Shown: positions 48,683 through 61,241, numbered from the stretch's first letter. The stretch: 64,000 bases of DNA from Sanghuangporus weigelae (GCA_033182465.1 CP137326.1:1767501-1831500); one strand, 5' to 3'. A program made the numbers and translations. Notes: a model not told the origin generated them from the sequence alone.

Positions 48683-49639
48683 TGTCTTTAAGAAAAGTTC
48701 GAGGTGAAATTACTTTATCTCAGGAACTTTGCGATTTGCGATTGAAGGCAAGCTGGTAAGGTGAAAGAAGAGATCTGGTAGGTTCGCCAGTCCAGCTACC
48801 GTTTCTCGAGGTTCTTTATACCCTATCCCTACCATTTCGCATCGTCAAGTATGATGTCAGTTGGAACTGGCTTGATAGATCGGCGGGAATACCGTATACG
48901 GAAGCCAAAGTCCTTCGTGGCGTGGCAGATATCACCTTCACTCGATGATCAGTATCTCGGGAACTTTGTACGGAACACTCATGCGATGGACGTGCTTTAG
49001 TGTGGTAAAGCTAACTCACGCATTGAATGCTCCTTGTTTATCGGATGTCGACTTGTTTGGGTCCGTGATCATTGGATCATATACATATCAAGCTGACCGC
49101 AGTTCCTTCTGAGGGAACTAATGCTATGGTCTGCTCTATTCTTACTGGCTAGGAACCATTGTAACGCTGTGAGTCATTGCGACGTGACTGAACTTTATCT
49201 TGTACACCTTCTCCGCTTACAGGTTGTCCTTGAAACCAGGACTATTCGGACGGAACATCCGCAAGATATATAAATGTCCGACTTCCATAAAACCAGCTAC
49301 TTGTTACTTCAATCATCGCCACTCTAATCGCAATTAACCTTCGAATTCTACATCTCATGATTGTCTACAATTACAGTGACGCAAATGAATCGACTATGAT
49401 ACTTGCTACGGTACAATATCAGTACTGTCAACTCGCGACACCCACACTCTTGGTTTTCGACATTAGTATGTCTGCCTTTGATATAATCACAAATTACGCT
49501 AACAAATTCGCAAGTCATAACAATGGACAAAGAAGTATTGCCATTCCCCTTATTAAAAAAATGATGAGCATAACAGTTTCCTGCTCTTCAGATTCAGTAC
49601 TTCTGGGTATGCTTGTTAGATTGTCTCACTAGAGTGGAA
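48683..49639. other. Intergenic
   Basis: Between the small hydrophilic gene and the multi-pass membrane gene. No convincing gene; the open frame at 49357-49632 lacks a domain. Confidence 0.4.
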
Positions 49640-51030
49640 CTTGAAAAATCTTGAAGAAAACACCACGCAAACCAGTTGACTTTGTTTACTTTGTGGTCAG
49701 TTACATGCTCTGTATTGCAAATTAAAGCACTAATCGTTCTCTGTAGAACCGCTATATAGGAGTATTTGGAGCATTCACCCCTTTGTATGGTAAGGACATA
49801 TATTTTGCTTTTCTTTAACAAAATGAATTCTTCTAACACATCGAAGGCATGTTCCATACGAATGACTCAATGTGAGCTTATTGCATACCGTTTCTTTGCT
49901 GTCACTAACTTCAATGAACATAGGTGTGAGTTATGGCCTTACTAGTAATGCCAATCATGGCACTGACAAGGTATCCTAGGCAGATTCTCAATGTGGTCGA
50001 CTTCTATTGCTTGTAGGCCTTTACCAAACAAGCTCTTAAATACATATCTGATATCTAATTAGTCGGGATAAACATTGTCGCTGTTGATTGTAAGTAACAA
50101 AGCAATGAATCAAAGCAAAGGTGTTTCGGACGTAGCACTTTCAGATATTCTTACGACAAGAGTCCTTGCACTTTGCTCTCAAGGTAAGCAAGAAGCTTGG
50201 TGCAACCTAAGTCGACGCTTATCTTTGTTTACAGGCAGAATCCTATCATTATGTTTGTACTCTTTACTTGCCTTAGTGGCACTCAGCTACCTAGGATTCG
50301 TAATTTACTTGGGGATATTGGGCAAATGTAAGCCTGTTTTGAGTTCACATGTGCAATTTCTTATAGCAACATCAGATGGAAGTCGGAATATCATGAAAGG
50401 ACGGTTTGTTTGCACCTTTGGCACTGTTTTACCCCGGAGACTGGCACTTGCAGGCTGGTGTGTGCAGCATGATGCAGAAGATGAAATGCTAACTTTAAAA
50501 TAGGATGTTTCCACTGGTCTATGGGATCATTCTCATCGTTCTCGCGCTTTATAAAGCATTCGAATTCTGGAGACTGAATAGAGGCTTCAAGGAGTTTACG
50601 CTTACCAAGGTCCTCATACGAGATCAGATTGTTTATTTCGTGCTGCAAGTTTGTCTTGTCTTAATTCTGGTTGAAAGGCTAATAATCAAACCAGAGCTGT
50701 TTCTGTTTACGTGTTCACATTTTTGATCGAGACGTCTACGATTGATCATTCTTTCCTACGGATCATTGCTTACCTTCTCGCAAACCCGTTTTTCCTATCA
50801 CTACTTGGCAGTCGACTGCTCTTCAACCTGAAGGAAGCCGGAGCATGCAGTCAATTTCAGGGAACGAGATACCAGCCGTCATTGAGAGAGATGAGCAATA
50901 TGTACTTTGAGGATCCAGAAATTCTCTCAAGGTCAGATTCTTCGCTGTCGTGTTAGCTACTTGGACTAACTCAAATTTCTCACAGGAATAACGGGATTGA
51001 AGGCACTGGTAGTAGAGTTGCAGCGTAATT
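49640..51030 (+). pseudogene. Multi-pass membrane protein, DUF6533-like, probably decayed
   Basis: Pieces of a mushroom-type seven-helix protein appear in order on the + strand: PRKPVDFVYFVV, NRYIGVFGAFTPLYG, a CELWPY piece near 49925, GRILSLCLYSLLALVALSYL, MFPLVYGIILIVLALYKAFE, FWRLNRGFKEFTLTKVLIRD, VCLVLILVERLIIKPELFLF and LLGSRLLFNLKEAGACSQFQ. The NRY and CEL motifs and the late FTLTKVLIRDQ block are typical of DUF6533 families. I could not join the N-terminal pieces or the central region in one frame with good splice sites, and stops fall between conserved pieces. It is therefore either a pseudogene or a gene with unusual introns. Coordinates are approximate. Confidence 0.45.
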
Positions 51031-51681
51031 TAGGCAATCCAATTGCAAAAGCGACGGTTGACGCGTTTCTGTTCTGATTATGGTCCTGCGAACATAGACC
51101 ATCTTCACTTCTGTACGCGGTGTCTTCTCATTGCATCCGGACATTGTAGTGAAACAGCAGAAGTAAACCGTCATTTCACAAGGTTGCAATCGAACTTGAA
51201 AAAGGATGCCAGGATATATTTACCGGGCCGGACCATCAAGCCTATCATTCAGCGTCAAGTAACGTGTCAGTTGGACTGGAACTCATCTGAGGCTGAGGAT
51301 CGACAATCATACAGTATATAGATTTTTTGAGTGGCGATTTCAATCTTCAGGACGACCCAGGAATTAATCATGCAACGAGCCTGCTATGCTGATGTAAATC
51401 CACCTTACACACCAGATACCCCGGGCTGACCAGTCCCTGACTATTCACCAACGATTGTCTGAATAAGTCTCACAAAATATCCAATTTTTCATCTAGAGAA
51501 GTTAAGACAACATTAGCACGACTACCATTACTCGAGACAAAATATTTGTTAACATGACGATAACGAGAAACCATAAAATCTTCGGTTCAGGTAGAACAAA
51601 ATTCATCACTGCGTACATTCGAATTCCACGCCTTCCCATTGCAGCTAGCTATTATCTCTATAACATCGTAGCGATTCTGCT
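51031..51681. other. Intergenic
   Basis: Downstream of both the membrane gene and the importin gene. Nothing recognised. Confidence 0.4.
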
Positions 51682-54600
51682 TTAGGAGGAAGGTACAGTC
51701 ACCGCTGCGGCATTCTTCTCAGCAATCGCCATGATCTCCATGAGAGCCGTCTGCTGCTCGATATCCAAGGACGTCGTTGCTGCCTGGTACATGTTCGGAT
51801 TTTTCATCTGGAAGGCTAAAAAGAACTAAGTTTGCACCATATTTGATTTCGTTGGACGAAACAGGCGACGTACCTGTGAGCGCGTGCTTAAAAGTCACGT
51901 AAGGATCAGCATTCTCTAGGGGGCTGATATAGCCAAGTTCCTCGTCAACTTCTTCATCGTCGGACTCCTCGGCCTCGGAGTCATCGCCATTGACATCGAC
52001 ACCACTGTTTGCCTTCTCGCGTAAGCGAGCACCCTGGACGCCAAGCGATGAGTAGGAGAGAAGAGAATACCACATAATTGCTTACCTCCTTCGCAAGCAT
52101 CTCAATGTATTCAGAGTCCTCGTCCCAGACGTCCTCATCTACGAAAATATGAGATGATGTTTGACAGTCATCAATATTTGCCTACCATCATCATCTTCCA
52201 AGTTCAGAGGCTGCTCTTGTTCAAGATCCTCATCCTCATCTTCCTCATCCTCGTCAAAGGCATCTTCCAGGGCTTTACGTTCTAAGTCATTGAAGTTAAT
52301 CAGCAATCGTCAAGGCCTTCGAAGAACGTTCCTTACTCTCGATGGCTTGTGGCAGTTTTTGGAAAATGTGAATGATAGCCTGAACGATCCCTGACCATCC
52401 CTCTTGTAAAGACGTTGGAATCGCCGTCGGATCCATCTCCAGTAGAGCGCACATCGCCATAATACTAAGTTTCATATCATGGACTCGTGGCAAGCCAGTA
52501 GGCGACTTGAGGGCATTGAACCACTTGTCAAAGAACGTGCGCGCAGAACCTGATTTCTTGCTCTCCATGATATGTAGAGCTGCCGCTGGGTTATAAAGGA
52601 TGGCGTTAATGAGAGACTCGAGATTAGCCACGCGAAGTGCACGAGTAGCACCCGCATTGTCCATCTGTTCAAGAGACAACTCGATAACAGTCGGAAGAGC
52701 CTGTTAACCAACAAACAACAGTAAGATTGGGGGATAAAGTGCAGTATAAGAAACAACATACATCGTCCACTGTTCCGCGAAGATTGAGCAAGAATGACTC
52801 AATGAGCTTACATGCGTTGACACGGTCGGCTTCGCCCAAATGGTCGCTCTTCATCGCAGTTGTGTAGATGTCAAGAATCATGAACTTGTAGTCCGGCCGC
52901 TGTTTGATTACATCGGAACCGTACGATATGAAATTATCCAGAGATGGTAACATCTCTAAATTTGACTATGAGTATCTGATAAATAAATTTTGGAGCTGAG
53001 GCAAATTACCTTCAAGGAAATCTATTGCATCGGTCTTGAAGAGTTTGTATGTTAGTTCAAAAACGGTCCACATCGCAGGCGAAATGCGTCTCATGTTGAA
53101 CGTCAGCGCATCAACGAGCTCATACATATTGTCGAAGAGGTCGATTGCTTTATTCTCCAGAGTGAATGTAATAGCCGGAACTACAATTTGCTCCACTTCA
53201 GTAAGAATGTCTTGAGAACTGTCAACGGATTGGATGATCTAAAAAAAATTGTTAGTTCTAAAGAACGATTTATCGAGCTCTTGTCCTTACTGTTGAGATG
53301 GTTTTAGCAACGCCCATCGCAGCGAATGTCTTGTCATCGTCTCCGGTTACAGATTCTAACGCATCAGGCTCCCCGGTAGCAGCAGACTCTTGAGCAAGGT
53401 TCTCGCGCATGAGACGCAGATACGACTCGCACTACGAAAATTTGGAGTTTCAGTGGTTCATCTTCTCGAATTCGAGGGGAAATGCTTACGAGGCGAGCTG
53501 TGAGCTGGCCAGCTACAGGCAAGAGCTCAGCGTGGAACTTCTCGACCAAAGTTTCCATGCAGTTGTTTAGGATATCGAGATCCGTTTCGTCGGAAAGCTT
53601 TAAGAAGTCTTGCGAAAGCGGCGTGAGATGCATGCCGGAGAGAACGACATGACCTTGCTTACCTTGCACAACCTTTCCAACTTGGGGTCTAACGGCGGCT
53701 TCAACTGTACCAAGTGTTCATATTGTATTATCAGATGTATGAAATATATTCTACTTACCAGAATCATGGGAGGTAACCATCTCCGTCAAGGCCAGAGCAG
53801 CTGATACACGTACAGGCACTTCTGGATCGTCGAGTGCTCCAGCGACCGCTCTGGTCGCAGTGACCAGATTCTGTAATCGCGATCAAAATTTCGGAAAGTA
53901 CACCCGATCCGATTTATGGCTTACAGCTTCATTGGTCCATTCCATACCATGCTTCTCAATGGTTCCAATCACGTCGATAGCCTATATGCGAGGTGCCAGT
54001 TAAGCTATCAATAATTGGTAGGTGAAGTAGTCGCCTACAATCGCACGCATATACGGCAACTGGCTGTTAAACTCCGGGAAGACGTGTTGAACTACGAACT
54101 GCTCCACATTTGGGCGCACTTGAGGGTGACGCATCATGAAGTTACCCAGAGCTGCTGTCATGTTGAGAGCACCAAACCTCTCAGGAGGCGCTGCGTTACT
54201 GTATCAATCGAAAATAATCAACGCTCGAGAACCTAGAAAGCACAGAGAGACATACGAGTCCAGGACGGAGTTAATAAACTGCAAAATCGGTAGGAACGTC
54301 GTCTTGGTTCTAGAACTTGCAAGAGAAAATAAGAACGAAGTAGCAGCAGAAACAGGAGCTGCAAAATCTTCATATTCATCTGAAGAGGAATCGGAGAAGT
54401 CAGGACAGTCCAATAATATAAAGAGGATAAAGTGAGCACCGATCGCAGTACGAGTATAGTCCACCGGATCAGTCTCCCATAGCTCTTGCTTCATGGGAGT
54501 GAAACACAGCTGAGGATAAACAAATGACTGGACAAGTGTCTGGAAGTGCGGCTTCAGAATAGCCCAAGTCGACTTCGGTTTGACGCTGTTTGAATGATTA

Positions 54601-55834
54601 GTAATCGATTTCGAAAGCATACATCCGCAGAAACGAACCATTCAGTAAAGAAGGTAAAGATATGGTACTGAGCCTTTTTGGAGAGCCACTGCTGGCCAGA
54701 AACAAGCAATTCAACCTGGTGCAGGTATGTTTTGAAGATTTCGGGAGCAAAATTGGTGACAAAGTGCTCTGCGAATGCAAGATAATCTTTCTTCAATGGG
54801 GATGGCAGCTGTGATGGGTTGCCGTATCTAGCTGAATGTCAGCATAACGCAGATTGCTGACATCAGAAAGCGCACCGATGGAACAAGCGACCCAAAACAC
54901 TATATGCCCATTTTTTGGCCTTCCACCACTCGGATTTCTCGCGGTCATCCTCATTTTTCGGTACGCCTTCAATTGGAACCTGGAGATTCACGACCTGGAA
55001 AAGCAAGCGACCCCAACGAACGATACTGTCGTGGCTCTGTTGATGTTTGCTAAGTTGGAGAATTATGCTGCCACGATAGGTCTTGAGAATGTAATGAAGT
55101 ATGGACGGAATGTCTTGCGACGGTCCTGAAGGTGGAGTGGCGAGAAGTTGTGAGCCGATGGTGACCAATTGCGGGAATGTCTCATTTACGACAGTCTCAA
55201 GCACATCGGAATTTTGACGGTAACGATACACTTTGATCACTTCCAGGATGGCTGTACAGCCTGCAGTCACTTCGCGAACGTTGCTGCTCCCAAGTAATGT
55301 TTTAATCGTGGCCATAAGATCTGGCCACTTTTCAGGAAAGTCATGGGAAATCAGCGATCTCAGAGTGCTTGCAAGCTGCACAGAGATGGCTTTTGATGGC
55401 GAAGAGATAATGAGGGGGAATATGTTTGATTTGAGCGCATCACGGTCAGATTGCGGAATAGGGACCTGGTCGGGTCTCTGACGTGAGGGCTCGATAAAAT
55501 AAGATTTGTGGACGCGGTTCTTGAGGTAGACTGAAGCCGCCTGACGCGTTGCACTATCAAGAAATGTCAACTACGTGGAGAGAAACGCGTCTAAAGCGTG
55601 TTTTGAATGCACTAACATTTCCACACCGTCGCTTCCAATGATGTGTAAGACCGCAGTAAGCATGCCCTCTTGGCCCCCGATCTATACCACCACGAGTTAA
55701 GAGAGGTATTAGTCTCAGAACAATGGTTCCTTGAAAGCACGTACTTTGCGAATGTCCAACTCGCCAGCCTTCCTTGCATTTGGGTTTGGGTCATAAGTCC
55801 TCGCGAAGAGGTTCGTAAGAGTTTGGATATCCAT
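51682..55834 (-). CDS. Importin-beta family karyopherin (importin-7/8, Nmd5/Sxm1 type)
   Basis: Nuclear import receptor. Nineteen exons, first 55834-55745 and last 51815-51682, give 1050 aa, with every junction in phase. N-terminal importin-beta domain: MDIQTLTNLFARTYDPNPNA, ATRQAASVYLKNRVHKSYF and DFPEKWPDLMATI. HEAT repeats follow (WWKAKKWAYSVLGRLFHRYG; TWAILKPHFQTLVQSFVYPQ; NMTAALGNFMMRHPQVRPNV; PAMWTVFELTYKLFKTDAID; ALPTVIELSLEQMDNAGATR). Near the C-terminus is a very acidic stretch (EDAFDEDEEDEDEDLEQEQP and DDSEAEESDDEEVDEELGYI), usual for importin-7/8. These bind RanGTP and carry ribosomal proteins, histones and kinases in animals and yeast. Which of the two yeast proteins it corresponds to is not decided here. 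Divergent from SNF8. Confidence 0.92.
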
Positions 55835-56093
55835 ATGTTTTCGTACAGAGTCGTCGATAAACAGCAATATATGCGTAGAAGAATATGCAACAACGATATA
55901 AAAACAAGCAAACGCACGCAGCAATCACGAGAGACGCGCTGGTTGGTGTGGATCAGAAAGAAACCCTTCTCCCAAAATTTGGGTGGCTTTCGGCACGTGT
56001 CCCTTGCGTGACACAAAAACACATGATGTGACAAATTCACGAATCCATCTCATCGTCCATCCACTTCTGCTATTCAAGGTTCTTGTCAGTTCG
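55835..56093. promoter_or_regulatory. Divergent promoter region, importin / SNF8
   Basis: 259 bp between start codons pointing apart. No specific site identified. Confidence 0.5.
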
Positions 56094-56861
56094 ATGAATC
56101 GTCTTGGAGGTGTCGGTCTCGCTGCTCTCGAGAGGCATCGAGAGTCAGAACGCTCGTTTGCCACTCTATCAGACACAATTTCGCGCTCTCAGGTCGACAA
56201 CCTTCGTTCACAGCTCACTCAATTCCGCTCCGCACTGCTGCATTTTGCATCAACACATCGAGATAAGATCAGGCGTGATCCATCATTCAGACATGCTTTC
56301 AATCAGATGTGCGCGAATATTGGTGTTGATCCGCTCACCGATGGAGGAAGTGGCTCTCGCAGAGGTGGAGGTGGAGGATGGTGGTCAGAAATCTTAGGGC
56401 TAAGTGACTGGAACCTTGAGCTGGGCGTGCAGATTGTCGACATCTGCGTGAGCACTCGTGATCGCAATGGCGGACTCATTGAAATGTCCGAACTCTTAAG
56501 ACTTCTCGGGAAGTTACGAGGGACGGCAAACATTACGGAAGAGGATATCACACGGAGTATCAAGACTCTTAAGCCTTTAGGAGCTGGCTACGAGGTCATA
56601 GACATCGGGGGGAGGAAAATGGTCAGAAGTGTTACGAAGGAGCTTGATGCTGACCAGGGTGTCGTACTCTCTGTCGCTCGCGGAAGTGGAGGACGGATCA
56701 CGGAGCGCAATCTAGCAGACAAGACAGGTTGGACATTGGACAGAGCTCGGACCGCTTTGGACAATATGTTGATCAGAGATGGCCTTTGTTGGCTCGATGA
56801 ACAAGACGAGCAAAGTGGTCGTGCATACTGGATCGTCTCGGTAATGCAGTGGGACGAATGA
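56094..56861 (+). CDS. SNF8: ESCRT-II subunit SNF8/VPS22
   Basis: Endosomal sorting component needed for multivesicular bodies. Single exon, 255 aa, the family's normal length. MNRLGGVGLAALERH matches the conserved N-terminus (RRxGVGLAA). Then a coiled helical hairpin (DNLRSQLTQFRSALLHFAST), FNQMCANIGVDPL, WWSEILGLSDWNLELGVQIV, and the tandem winged-helix region: GGLIEMSELLRLLGKLRG, ITRSIKTLKPLGAGYEVI, ITERNLADKTGWTLDRARTA and LDNMLIRDGLCWLDEQDE. The frame extends upstream to 55983, but the ATG at 56094 gives the conserved start. An insertion rich in Gly and Arg (GGSGSRRGGGGG) precedes WWSEILG. Lack of introns is unusual among its neighbours. Confidence 0.95.
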   Translation: MNRLGGVGLAALERHRESERSFATLSDTISRSQVDNLRSQLTQFRSALLHFASTHRDKIRRDPSFRHAFNQMCANIGVDPLTDGGSGSRRGGGGGWWSEILGLSDWNLELGVQIVDICVSTRDRNGGLIEMSELLRLLGKLRGTANITEEDITRSIKTLKPLGAGYEVIDIGGRKMVRSVTKELDADQGVVLSVARGSGGRITERNLADKTGWTLDRARTALDNMLIRDGLCWLDEQDEQSGRAYWIVSVMQWDE

Positions 56862-57164
56862 ATGGTGAGATGTTCTCACATCTTACATTACATGTGCTGA
56901 GCATCAAGTAAATACATTTTATCAGATCTTAAAAACTAGGTTTCTCCGATCTGTTAAATCAACACAGACATCGTACTCCTTGGTGCAATTCAAAACTAAA
57001 ACAAAGCGTGCTCTTCACGTTGTGAAGCTCTTTGCGCCTCCTTGTTCCTTTGTGGCGACATTGAAATACTTTGCTCCTTACCGGACATAAGTATCTCGAT
57101 CGGCCAATGCTTCTTATCAACCCCTGCATTTCCATCCTGTCGTAGATCAGATTTTCGGTCTGTG
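56862..57164. other. Short intergenic stretch
   Basis: 303 bp between SNF8 and DUF6593-like copy A; the A copy's promoter. Nothing specific. Confidence 0.35.
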
Positions 57165-57959
57165 ATGGATCTCTACTTCTCACGCCGCCGATTTTTCGAA
57201 ACTTCCTTCCACGCGCCAAGCGGGAAGAGTGAGAAAGATGGATTCAGTGATCTCAGAGAGATCTACCGTGTGTCCACGACAGTGCGCCGGCGCTCCATTT
57301 TTCCGGATACCACTACAATCGAGTACGTCGCACCAGACGACGAGGAGAAGCGTCATGTCATCGCGACCATATGGTGGGGGTGGCCGTCTCAGATCGCGAG
57401 CGTCATTGAGATTGACGGAAAGCGGTTCATGATCAAGGACTTCTTGAAGAGGGATCCAAACCTGCTCCGGTGAGCTCCCCTTCTACTTCCGACCTATTTT
57501 TCGTCTTGACTGGTTTGGAATCGACAGTACTGGCACTCATCTCATGATTCGTGAAGAGCGCTTCATCTGGAGGTCAGCAGTCTTCCGTCCTCCCCAGGTC
57601 AGCTTCACTCTTACACATCGACAAGCCATTGGTATTCACTGGGAAATTATTATGATTAGCTGTACGATTCGCAAAACAGGTCCGTCGCACAGTGCATCCG
57701 GCCAGTGCGAGGCCTGCGACCTGTATCGCGCACAATCTCTGTAGAACCTGGCTACCTGCACCTCGAGCCGGATATTGCCACTGATACGTATGTCCGTGAT
57801 TATGTCGTGGCGTCTTACTTTGTATATCGCGCTTGCCGTGACCTGCGCATTATCTGTACACCATGGTGGCATCAAGAGCAAGCGGACTTTTCCGGTATAC
57901 GATTGAGGACCCAGGATTCCGACAAGGACGATAAAGATGGTGATGCAAGATGTTGGTAA
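57165..57959 (+). CDS. DUF6593-like protein (tandem copy A)
   Basis: Three exons (57165-57469, 57528-57597, 57660-57959) join in frame to 224 aa. MDLYFSRRRFFETSF is followed by EIYRVSTTVRRRSIFPDTTT, IEYVAPDDEEKRHVIATIWW, a conserved EERFIWRSAVFRP strand, then FVYRACRDLRIICTPWW near the end. The order of short strands, with a late W-R/K-W motif and a final strand, fits the mushroom-specific DUF6593 family. Its structure resembles phospholipid-scramblase-like barrels; function unknown. No signal peptide or membrane helix. The tail is acidic (DSDKDDKDGD). Paired head-to-tail with copy B. Confidence 0.75.
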
Positions 57960-58436
57960 GGTGTGTGTGGCGTTTACGGTTGACATGTTGTCTGGTACAC
58001 TTGTAATCTTTGGTAATTAACGTTGCTTCCTTCTGCATTTCTCTCGTATCCTGTTTCTCTGGTTGAGAGGCGCTATGCATGCGTATTCTCGTCGCTCCTA
58101 ATTGGGTCAGTCGATCTTTTCTACTAATGCCTTGTTGCAAAGCGCTTGGGGATCGTCCTAAGCGTCGGAATGAAACTCGAAGGACTTTTCAATATAATCG
58201 ATGTCTTCCTTGCCGACCTTGCCCCTACTTGTCCCAAAGCCGAATCATTAGAATGCGAGGACTGAAACTCCACTCGACTGATTGGTCTTTGATCCGTTCA
58301 CAGTGATGCCTCTCATGTGGCGGCAGGTAAATCTGCACCGGAGATATATTGCTCTTTAGGAAATGCAAAGCAAGCTCTCAGCCATCATCCTCTCCCTCCC
58401 CTTCTACTCTCCGCCTCAACTGAGGGCTCGGTCATA
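57960..58436. other. Spacer between tandem DUF6593-like genes
   Basis: 477 bp; presumed 3' region of copy A and promoter of copy B. Confidence 0.4.
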
Positions 58437-59199
58437 ATGGACCTCTATTTCTCACGTCGTCGCTTCTTCCAGACGGGCTTTTACGCAGCCTGCCAGAAGA
58501 CTACGCAAGACTATGCCGGCAGCGGCGGACAATTGGAAGAGATCTATCGAGTATCTACGACAGTCCGCAAAGGTTCTATCTTACCTGACACTACAACCAT
58601 CGAGTATGTCGGATCAGAAGATGAAGAAAAGCACTACGTTGTAGCGACGATTGAGTGGCACTGGCCTTCTCAGACTTCAAGTATCATTGAGATTGATGGG
58701 AATCGACTCTCGCTCAAGGACTTCATGAAGAGAGAAGGCATATTGAGGTGAGCATTTGTTTTCTACCCCCCATTGTGACCGCTACACGTGTTCTGACGAT
58801 GTACGAAAGTACTGGCATTCATGTCATGATTGACGAAGAGCGCTTTACCTGGAGGTCCGCCGTCTGTCGTCCAGCTCAGGTAAGTCGACATCGCACAAGT
58901 TTATAGCTTGTGGAACGGACTTATAAATTCGTACCAATATATAGTTATTCAACTCGCAGAACCGCTCCGTAGCTCGTCTGACTCCATGTCCCAGCAACGT
59001 ACACCCTTTTATGCGCGTTCTAGTCGTCCAGCCCAGTTGTCTGCACCTTGCATCAGAACTCGCTTCTGATGCTTATGCTCGCGACTTTGCCGTAGTGTCA
59101 TTCTTCGTGTACCGCGCTTGCCGCGACTTACAGATACTCTTTACGCCTTGGTGGAGGAAGAAGCAAGCGGATTTCAGTGAAATGAAGCTGAAAGCTTAG
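58437..59199 (+). CDS. DUF6593-like protein (tandem copy B)
   Basis: Paralogue of copy A with the same two introns at the same places. Exons 58437-58747, 58810-58879 and 58945-59199 give 211 aa; the middle exon is 70 nt in both copies. MDLYFSRRRFFQTGF, EIYRVSTTVRKGSILPDTTT, EERFTWRSAVCRP, LFNSQNRSVARLTP and FVYRACRDLQILFTPWW align with copy A. It lacks copy A's acidic tail and ends EMKLKA. The greatest divergence is in the segment after exon 1's first 15 residues and in the linker after NRSVA. Both frames are open, so both copies are probably functional. Confidence 0.75.
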
Positions 59200-59377
59200 G
59201 CCCACACAATGCAACACTGGTTACGTGTCGGGTAATGGCATAGGCATTAGGTCTGAGCAGTGAAAGGTGGATACAATATATTACATACTATGTACATAAG
59301 ACAATTTCCGCAGTAATTGTAACCAAAATATACGCAATGTCCAGTTCCTGGAGAGATTGGAGAGAATAAACCCAGTT

Positions 59378-61241
59378 TCAAACGCAGATTTGACGCCCGT
59401 ACGTATCCTTGTGGTCATTTGACGGAAGAGCATTGAGCCACCTGACAAACTGACATGCTTTCTCATTACTCGTGAGAACAAGGTCAATTATTCTTGCAAG
59501 TCTCATTCGTGGTGTCTCCACCGAGCATTCAGAGAGATCGTCTTCTTCGACCACAGAGCCATCATCATCGCCTGGCCCTTCGCCGCGCCGCGACCTCTTA
59601 GTTCCCTTGTCCTGAGAGTCGCCCGTGCGTTTCGAAGGTCTGTCTCTCCAATTCTCAGAATTCCGCTGGATGTTTGCGACAAGCCCATCAACACTGAAGT
59701 TCCTCAAATCATCCTTGAGAGAAGCGTCGATGTGTTGCCTGAGAGCTCGCATAAAATATAAGCATTGGATAAACTCGTCCGGCCTGCTCAGAATCCAACA
59801 AGCATCTCGAACTTTGCGGCACCACTTAAATTCTCAGCGTGAGCAAGACACGCATGTCTACCAAAACACTAGGATGACTTACAAGTCTACCTTTATCATC
59901 CCAAAAACATGCATAGAGCTGAAATACTCCATGCGTTGCTGTTGCTCCATAAACGGGTTTGCTCTTTAGTCCTAGGGCACGACGTTGGTACTGCATGCTG
60001 GAACAGTACATTGACAGCTGTCGTGGTGATGCAAGATCATCTAATCGTTTGTCCTCCACAACGAAGACGCCTAACAACACTGTATTCCCTGGGCTATAAT
60101 GCTTAAGACAGTGCACAGCGGATTGATCTACACGGGCTTCTCTAGTAGTATGAAGTATATCGGCGGAGTCGGGGAGGTCCTTCATGATAGCTACGTCTGG
60201 CTTTGCATATGAAGATTTCAGGCGCGGTGGCAAGCTAGACCTCGGTCCTGGAAGAGCAAGCTCCTTTTCCATGCTATAACAGACAGATCATTCAACTTTT
60301 CATCATGACATAGACGAAAATATGAAACCCACAGAACTTCATATCGATGCTGCCGCTCCAGAGATCGCGAGAATATCAGCATCGTCATGGAGTCGACGAG
60401 GCAACGCTGTCCTGCTTCATAAGCATTGTCCGCGACAGCATCCTTAGCAAATGACCATTCATTGATGAGGAGATCCCAGAAGGGTGGATATTGTGGATTG
60501 CTGTCCCAGACGATGCTTCGATCGGAAGCAATCCAGTTTCTAATAGATCTCACGAATGTCGTCCCATGCTCTATTGAAGCATAGTATTCCTCCTGGTAAA
60601 TCGGTCGGTAGTTACAACTTTCGAGTCAGAAGATCTGCATACCTCAAGAGAATTCAAATTAACTGGATATCTAACGCCCGTTTTGATCGTTTCGATCTCC
60701 TGAAAAGAGATTCCATCGGTTCTCAAATTCAGATTGATGCTAAGAGCCCAATCCTGCCACTCCAGAGCATTCAGTACCAAACTAACAGCGAGTCACAAAT
60801 TCTGCTTTGTGCGTATTGAAATATACGGCTCACATAGAAGCTGCGACAGAGCGTGTTTCGTCTGTGACTTCCGATTGCGCGATCTTGTGGAGTTGTGCTC
60901 TTGGATATCTTTTAATCAAGGGGGAAAACGCTTAAAGTAATTGCTGGCGCACTTCATGAGATTCTGACGAAGTATGTCCCTGAGATCGCTTGTAGACCAC
61001 TCTTGATCGGCATATGTCTCTTGTAGAGCATCAAGAATTCTGAAAAATCGCAACAGTAAGACCAAAATTCTTCACTTTGCGACGAGACATGCTGCATACT
61101 TTTCGTACAACACTTTATCCCTAATATGCGATTAGGACTGGCGGCTGCAAACATATGATGAATGAAATACCTCTCCGAAAGAGCGCCTTCTGGAGGTGCA
61201 CCCTCTTGTGCGCCCAGAGTTGCACCTTCTCTGGTGGCCAT
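59378..61241 (-). CDS. Hypothetical multi-exon protein with PD-(D/E)XK-like core (B)
   Basis: Not a family I can name. Start MATREGATLGAQEG at 61241; early exons join cleanly to RDKVLYEKYAACLVAKIL and DALQETYADQEWSTSDLRDI. A middle exon has IVWDSNPQYPPFWDLLINEW. The core exon has AKPDVAIMKD, then about 45 residues on LGVFVVEDKRLDD and SPRQLSMYCSSMQYQRRALG: an Asp...Glu-x-Lys pattern plus a following Gln helix, as in PD-(D/E)XK nuclease folds. KPVYGATATHGVFQLYACFW follows. The C-terminal third is basic then acidic (RGEGPGDDDGSVVEEDD), ending DTYGRQICV. I could not settle the splicing around 60600-60950. Its start lies 74 bp from a Helitron 5' end. DNA binding or cutting is inference only. Confidence 0.55.
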
